DNA of 9,029 nucleotides, taken from NCBI GenBank assembly GCA_937900755.1, contig CALCDN010000282.1, positions 1 through 9,029 of the forward strand. The letters run 5' to 3'. Source of the stretch: an uncultured Acetobacter sp. (GTDB taxonomy: Bacteria; Pseudomonadota; Alphaproteobacteria; Acetobacterales; Acetobacteraceae). The position numbers were made by a program, and so were the translations under genes. The notes beneath the pieces are model-generated. The model did not search any database and had not been told where the DNA came from. It was given only the letters and a program-made list of their open reading frames with translations. Positions 6,221 through 9,029 of this stretch are shown here, piece after piece. How positions within the stretch are numbered: the stretch's first letter is position 1; each line of letters opens with the position of its first letter.

Positions 6221-7687
6221 GGTGCCGCAATAGGTATAGGGCACGACCTCGTCCGCGCCGGGGGGTGTTGCAAAATGCTCCATGCCCGGCTGCGCCACAT
6301 ACGGGGTGGCCAGTACGTGCAGCATGGCGTGGAACGGTGCGTAATCCTCGTGCTCCACCGCGGCCTTGATCATGGCCTCCACCTTGTGGTTCCGCGGAAT
6401 ATAGCATGGGTTGACCCCCACCATGGCCTGGGCGCGGGCGGCCCAGTCCGCCCCACCCTGCTGCGCCACGCGGGCGCGCCACCGGGCCAGCCATGGGCCA
6501 AAACTGGCGGGCAGGCCCGTGGGGGCCACGTCCTGCCCGGACAGAACCCCGGCATGGCCAAGGGCACGGAAGGTGTTGGTCATGTCCGCTTTTTCCCGCT
6601 CCATCAGGTCCAGCAGGGTTTTGAACAGGGTTTCATCCTCATCCTGCTCACCCACAAGGCCCAGCTTTGCGCGCATGCCTGAAAAATAGGCGGCATGGAA
6701 ATGGGGATGGAACGCCGCCAGCGCCTGCTGGGCGAGGTCTATGGCGCGTGTGTCCTCCTCCGCCAGAAGGGGGAGCAGCGCCTCGGCAAGGCGGGTCAGG
6801 TTCCAAAGTGCTACGGTGGGCTGGTTGGTGTAGGCGTAGCGGCCACGCTTATCAATGAAGCTGAACACGGTGGCGGGGTTGTACGTGTCCATGAAGGCGC
6901 AGGGGCCGTAGTCTATGGTCTCGCCCGATATGGCCATGTTGTCCGTGTTCATCACGCCATGAATAAAGCCAACGAGCATCCACCTGGCCACGAGGGCCGC
7001 CTGGGCCGCCACAACGCCTTGCAGGAGCGCAACATAGGGCTGCTCCGCCAGGGCGGCCTGCGGGTACAGCCGGGCAATGGCAAAATCGGCCAGAGCGCGC
7101 AGGCCCGGCTCGTCCTGTGTCGCGGCAAAAAACTGGACCGTGCCAACCCGGATGTGGCTGCGCGCCACGCGTGCGACAATGGCGCCGGGCAAGGGGGTTT
7201 CGCGGTAGACGCGCTCGCCCGTTGCCACCGCCGCCAGGGCGCGGGTGGTGGCAATGCCCAGAGCGGCCATGCTCTCGCTCAGCAGATACTCGCGCAGGAC
7301 GGGGCCAAGGGCCGCACGCCCGTCCCCCCTGCGGGAATACGGGGTCGGGCCGGAGCCCTTGAGCTGAATTTCGTGCACCAGGCCGTGCCGGTCCACCACA
7401 TCGCCCAAAAGCAGGGCGCGGCCATCGCCCAGCTGGGGCGAAAAATGGCCAAACTGGTGCCCCGCATACACGGTGGCCAGCGGGTCCATGCCCTGTGACA
7501 TGTGGTTGCCCGCCAGCATGGCCAGCCCGTCCGGCCCCGCCAGCCAGTCCGCATCCAGCCCCAGATCACCCGCGAGCGCCCTGTTCAGCGCAATCAGGCG
7601 CGGGGCGGCAACCGGCGTGGGCTGTGTGCGGGCATAAAATCGGGAAGGCAGCGTTGCATAACCCTGCCCGATGGAGGAATGGGGCAT
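6218..7687 (-). CDS. selO: SelO (YdiU) protein adenylyltransferase, pseudokinase fold
   Basis: SelO transfers AMP from ATP to Ser, Thr or Tyr of target proteins using an inverted nucleotide orientation in a kinase-like fold, and is linked to redox stress. The 489-residue product matches the family over its whole length: LGDGRALLLGD (86-96), EIQLKGSGPTPYSRRGDGRA (106-125) with ATP-binding Lys110, LREYLLSESMAALGI, and GFIHGVMNTDNM (240-251) with metal-binding Asn247, followed by TIDYGPCAFMD (257-267) with Asp259. It ends in YCGT; Cys487 is third from the end, the place of selenocysteine in vertebrate SelO, and its codon is TGC. The other cysteines are 263 and 428. The start at 7687 is set by AAGGAGGT six bases upstream; the frame stays open further upstream only as a shadow of ilvE. 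It is divergent from ilvE and convergent with the ABC genes. Confidence 0.97.
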   Translation of the reverse strand: MPHSSIGQGYATLPSRFYARTQPTPVAAPRLIALNRALAGDLGLDADWLAGPDGLAMLAGNHMSQGMDPLATVYAGHQFGHFSPQLGDGRALLLGDVVDRHGLVHEIQLKGSGPTPYSRRGDGRAALGPVLREYLLSESMAALGIATTRALAAVATGERVYRETPLPGAIVARVARSHIRVGTVQFFAATQDEPGLRALADFAIARLYPQAALAEQPYVALLQGVVAAQAALVARWMLVGFIHGVMNTDNMAISGETIDYGPCAFMDTYNPATVFSFIDKRGRYAYTNQPTVALWNLTRLAEALLPLLAEEDTRAIDLAQQALAAFHPHFHAAYFSGMRAKLGLVGEQDEDETLFKTLLDLMEREKADMTNTFRALGHAGVLSGQDVAPTGLPASFGPWLARWRARVAQQGGADWAARAQAMVGVNPCYIPRNHKVEAMIKAAVEHEDYAPFHAMLHVLATPYVAQPGMEHFATPPGADEVVPYTYCGT

Positions 7688-7693
7688 TGTGAC

Positions 7694-7701
7694 ACCTCCT
7701 T
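7694..7701 (-). promoter_or_regulatory. selO ribosome-binding site
   Basis: Minus-strand AAGGAGGT, a near-perfect complement of the 16S rRNA 3' end, lies six bases before the selO ATG at 7687. It is among the strongest ribosome-binding sites in the window and fixes the start of selO. Confidence 0.85.
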
Positions 7702-7771
7702 GCAAAAAGCCTTGGCCAACCCGGCACGGGCACCAAGCCCTGCCGCAGCCGCACAACACACAGGAACGCAC

Positions 7772-7808
7772 CACATGCGCGCGCGTGTGCACCTGTCTGG
7801 CACAGACA
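7772..7808. repeat. Two adjacent palindromes between selO and ilvE
   Basis: The first is an 18-base near-palindrome around alternating GCGCGC (7772-7789; perfect except for one T/G pair). The second is TGTCTG-GCA-CAGACA (7794-7808), a perfect 6+3+6 inverted repeat. They lie four bases apart in a divergent spacer and could be operator sites or RNA hairpins in the ilvE leader. I do not recognise either as the site of a named regulator. Confidence 0.45.
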
Positions 7809-7855
7809 CGGCGAACATGATAGGAAAGAGCCCGACCGGGCCACCGGCAGGCCGC

Positions 7856-7884
7856 GTTATGGCGCGCCTGAAACAACAGAACAA
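7856..7884 (-). promoter_or_regulatory. Weak candidate promoter for selO
   Basis: On the minus strand TTGTTC (7884-7879), a 17-base spacer and CATAAC (7861-7856) match three and four of six bases of the sigma-70 -35 and -10 consensus. It would give a leader of about 160 bases before selO. Such matches are common by chance, so this is only a candidate. Confidence 0.2.
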
Positions 7885-7951
7885 AACCGTTACATCGGAG
7901 CAACCAGGCCACTGGCCCCCACACCAGCGCCGCGGAAGACACGAGAACACC

Positions 7952-8981
7952 ATGACCACCGCACCTGACAACATCGCCTTCAAGATCACCCGCAAAACGG
8001 ACGGCACACCCGCCGCCGAGCGCGAAAGCCTGGTCGCCAACCCCGGTTTTGGCCGTGCATTTACCGATCATATGGCTGTTGTCACCTACACGGAAGGCAG
8101 GGGCTGGCATACGGCCGAAATTCTGCCCCGCCAGCCGCTCATGCTCGACCCCGCTGCCTCCGTGCTGCACTACGCGCAGGAAATTTTTGAAGGCATGAAG
8201 GCCTACCGCGCCCCCGACGGGCGCGTGCAGCTTTTCCGCCCCGAGGCCAATGCCCGCCGGTTCCAGAAGTCGGCCGAGCGCATGGCCATGGCCCAGCTCC
8301 CCGAAGACCTGTTCCTTGAGGCCGTGACCCAGCTAGTCAGCATTGACCGCGACTGGGTGCCCGCCCCCGAGGTTGGCACGCTCTACATCCGCCCGTTCAT
8401 GATCGCCACGGAAGCAGCCCTTGGGGTCAAGCCTGCCTCCGAGTTCAAGTTCATTGTCATCGCCTGTGCGGCGGGGGAATACTTCTCCAAGGATGCAGGC
8501 CCGGTTTCCGTGTGGGTGGAGACCGACACCGTGCGTGCATCCCGCGGGGGCACGGGCACGGCCAAGTGTGGCGGCAACTACGCCGCCAGCCTGACCGCGC
8601 AGATGGAGGGCAAACACCACGGCTGCCAGCAGGTTCTGTTCCTCGACGCGGAAGAACGTCGCTGGCTGGAGGAAATGGGCGGCATGAACGTGATGATGGT
8701 GTTTGAAGACGGCACCCTGCTGACCCCCCCGCTTGATGGGGGCACCATTTTGCACGGCATCACCCGTGACAGCCTGCTGACCCTGGCGCGCGACGCGGGG
8801 CTGAGCGTAAAGGAAGAACGCTACGCGCTTGACCAGCTTTTTGCCGATGCCAAATCCGGCAGGCTGCGCGAAGTGTTCGCCTGCGGCACGGCGGCTGTTG
8901 TCTCCCCCATCGGAGCGTTCAAGAGCAAGACGGACACCTGCACCATCAACAACGCCAGGGTGGGCGAAGTCACTGCAAGGC
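7952..8981 (+). CDS. ilvE: IlvE, branched-chain amino acid aminotransferase (3' end missing)
   Basis: This PLP enzyme transfers an amino group between glutamate and the 2-oxo acids of leucine, isoleucine and valine, the last step of their synthesis. 343 complete codons remain. Visible family marks are LHYAQEIFEGMKAYR (72-86), RPEANARRF (96-104), YIRPFMIA (145-152), the PLP-lysine site GGTGTAKCGGNYAAS with Lys205, EEMGGMNVMMVF (240-251), LDGGTILHGITRDSLL (261-276) and FACGTAAVVSPIG (309-321). The family usually runs to about 360-370 residues, so some 20-27 are lost at the contig end; bases from 8982 on are adapter, and the residues VSYTHLRAHET they would add are false. The ATG at 7952 matches the usual N-terminus; a weak GGAAGA lies upstream. 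An in-frame ATG at 7775, with AGGA nine bases before it, could add 59 codons but their content looks non-coding. It is divergent from selO. Confidence 0.95.
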
Positions 8982-9029
8982 CTGTCTCTTATACACATCT
9001 CCGAGCCCACGAGACACTGAGCGATCTCG
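8982..9029. other. Nextera (Tn5) sequencing adapter, not genomic
   Basis: CTGTCTCTTATACACATCT (8982-9000) is the 19-base hyperactive Tn5 mosaic end used in tagmentation libraries. CCGAGCCCACGAGAC (9001-9015) is the rest of the Nextera read-2 adapter arm, ACTGAGCG (9016-9023) fits an 8-base i7 index, and ATCTCG (9024-9029) begins the P7 flow-cell primer. The exact order and spacing leave no biological reading: it is an untrimmed read end built into the contig. Confidence 0.97.

Noticed and set aside
8982..9000. Tn5 mosaic end as evidence of a transposon insertion
   Set aside because: It is followed directly by the Nextera adapter arm, an index and P7 bases, not by transposon sequence.
8333..9010. 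225-codon minus-strand open frame beginning MGSEMCIRDR
   Set aside because: Its start lies in the sequencing adapter and the rest is antisense to ilvE; the opening peptide is adapter translation.
8829..9020. 63-codon plus-strand open frame ending SLIHISEPTRH
   Set aside because: Out of frame within ilvE, and its end is adapter-encoded.

Overview
This window is high-GC chromosomal DNA from an alphaproteobacterium, probably an acetic acid bacterium (Acetobacteraceae). That placement rests on the style of the RpoH, RecJ and branched-chain aminotransferase proteins, the rluD-rpoH neighbourhood and the strong GC bias at third codon positions; no taxonomic search was possible. Most of the content is housekeeping. 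I see no CRISPR array, prophage, insertion sequence, integrase or rRNA/tRNA gene.

Layout, left to right: recJ (+, single-strand-specific 5'-3' exonuclease) converges on rpoH (-, heat-shock sigma factor). Behind rpoH on the same strand is an rluD-like 23S rRNA pseudouridine synthase gene, read through one frame but interrupted by an in-frame TAG. The 319-base gap between rluD and rpoH has no gene but holds two hairpins and the rpoH ribosome-binding site. A short spacer then leads to a divergent, translationally coupled FecCD-type permease and FecE-type ATPase (+), an ABC importer core for iron-siderophore, haem or cobalamin-like substrates that has no binding protein here. It converges, with only five bases between stop codons, on selO (-, pseudokinase-fold protein AMPylator). 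A 264-base divergent spacer with two adjacent palindromes separates selO from ilvE (+, branched-chain amino acid aminotransferase).

The right-hand end is not genomic. From base 8982 to the end the sequence is an unremoved Nextera/Tn5 sequencing adapter: mosaic end, read-2 adapter arm, an 8-base index and the start of the flow-cell primer. ilvE is therefore cut by the contig end at base 8981, and any open frame crossing 8982 has a spurious end or start.

The genes do not form one pathway: DNA repair, heat-shock transcription, ribosome modification, metal or cofactor uptake, redox-linked protein AMPylation and amino acid synthesis lie side by side. No undescribed multi-gene system is visible. 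The points most worth checking are the adapter, the interrupted rluD with a locally odd stretch around its stop, a possible hairpin over the rpoH ribosome-binding site, and the palindromes between selO and ilvE.
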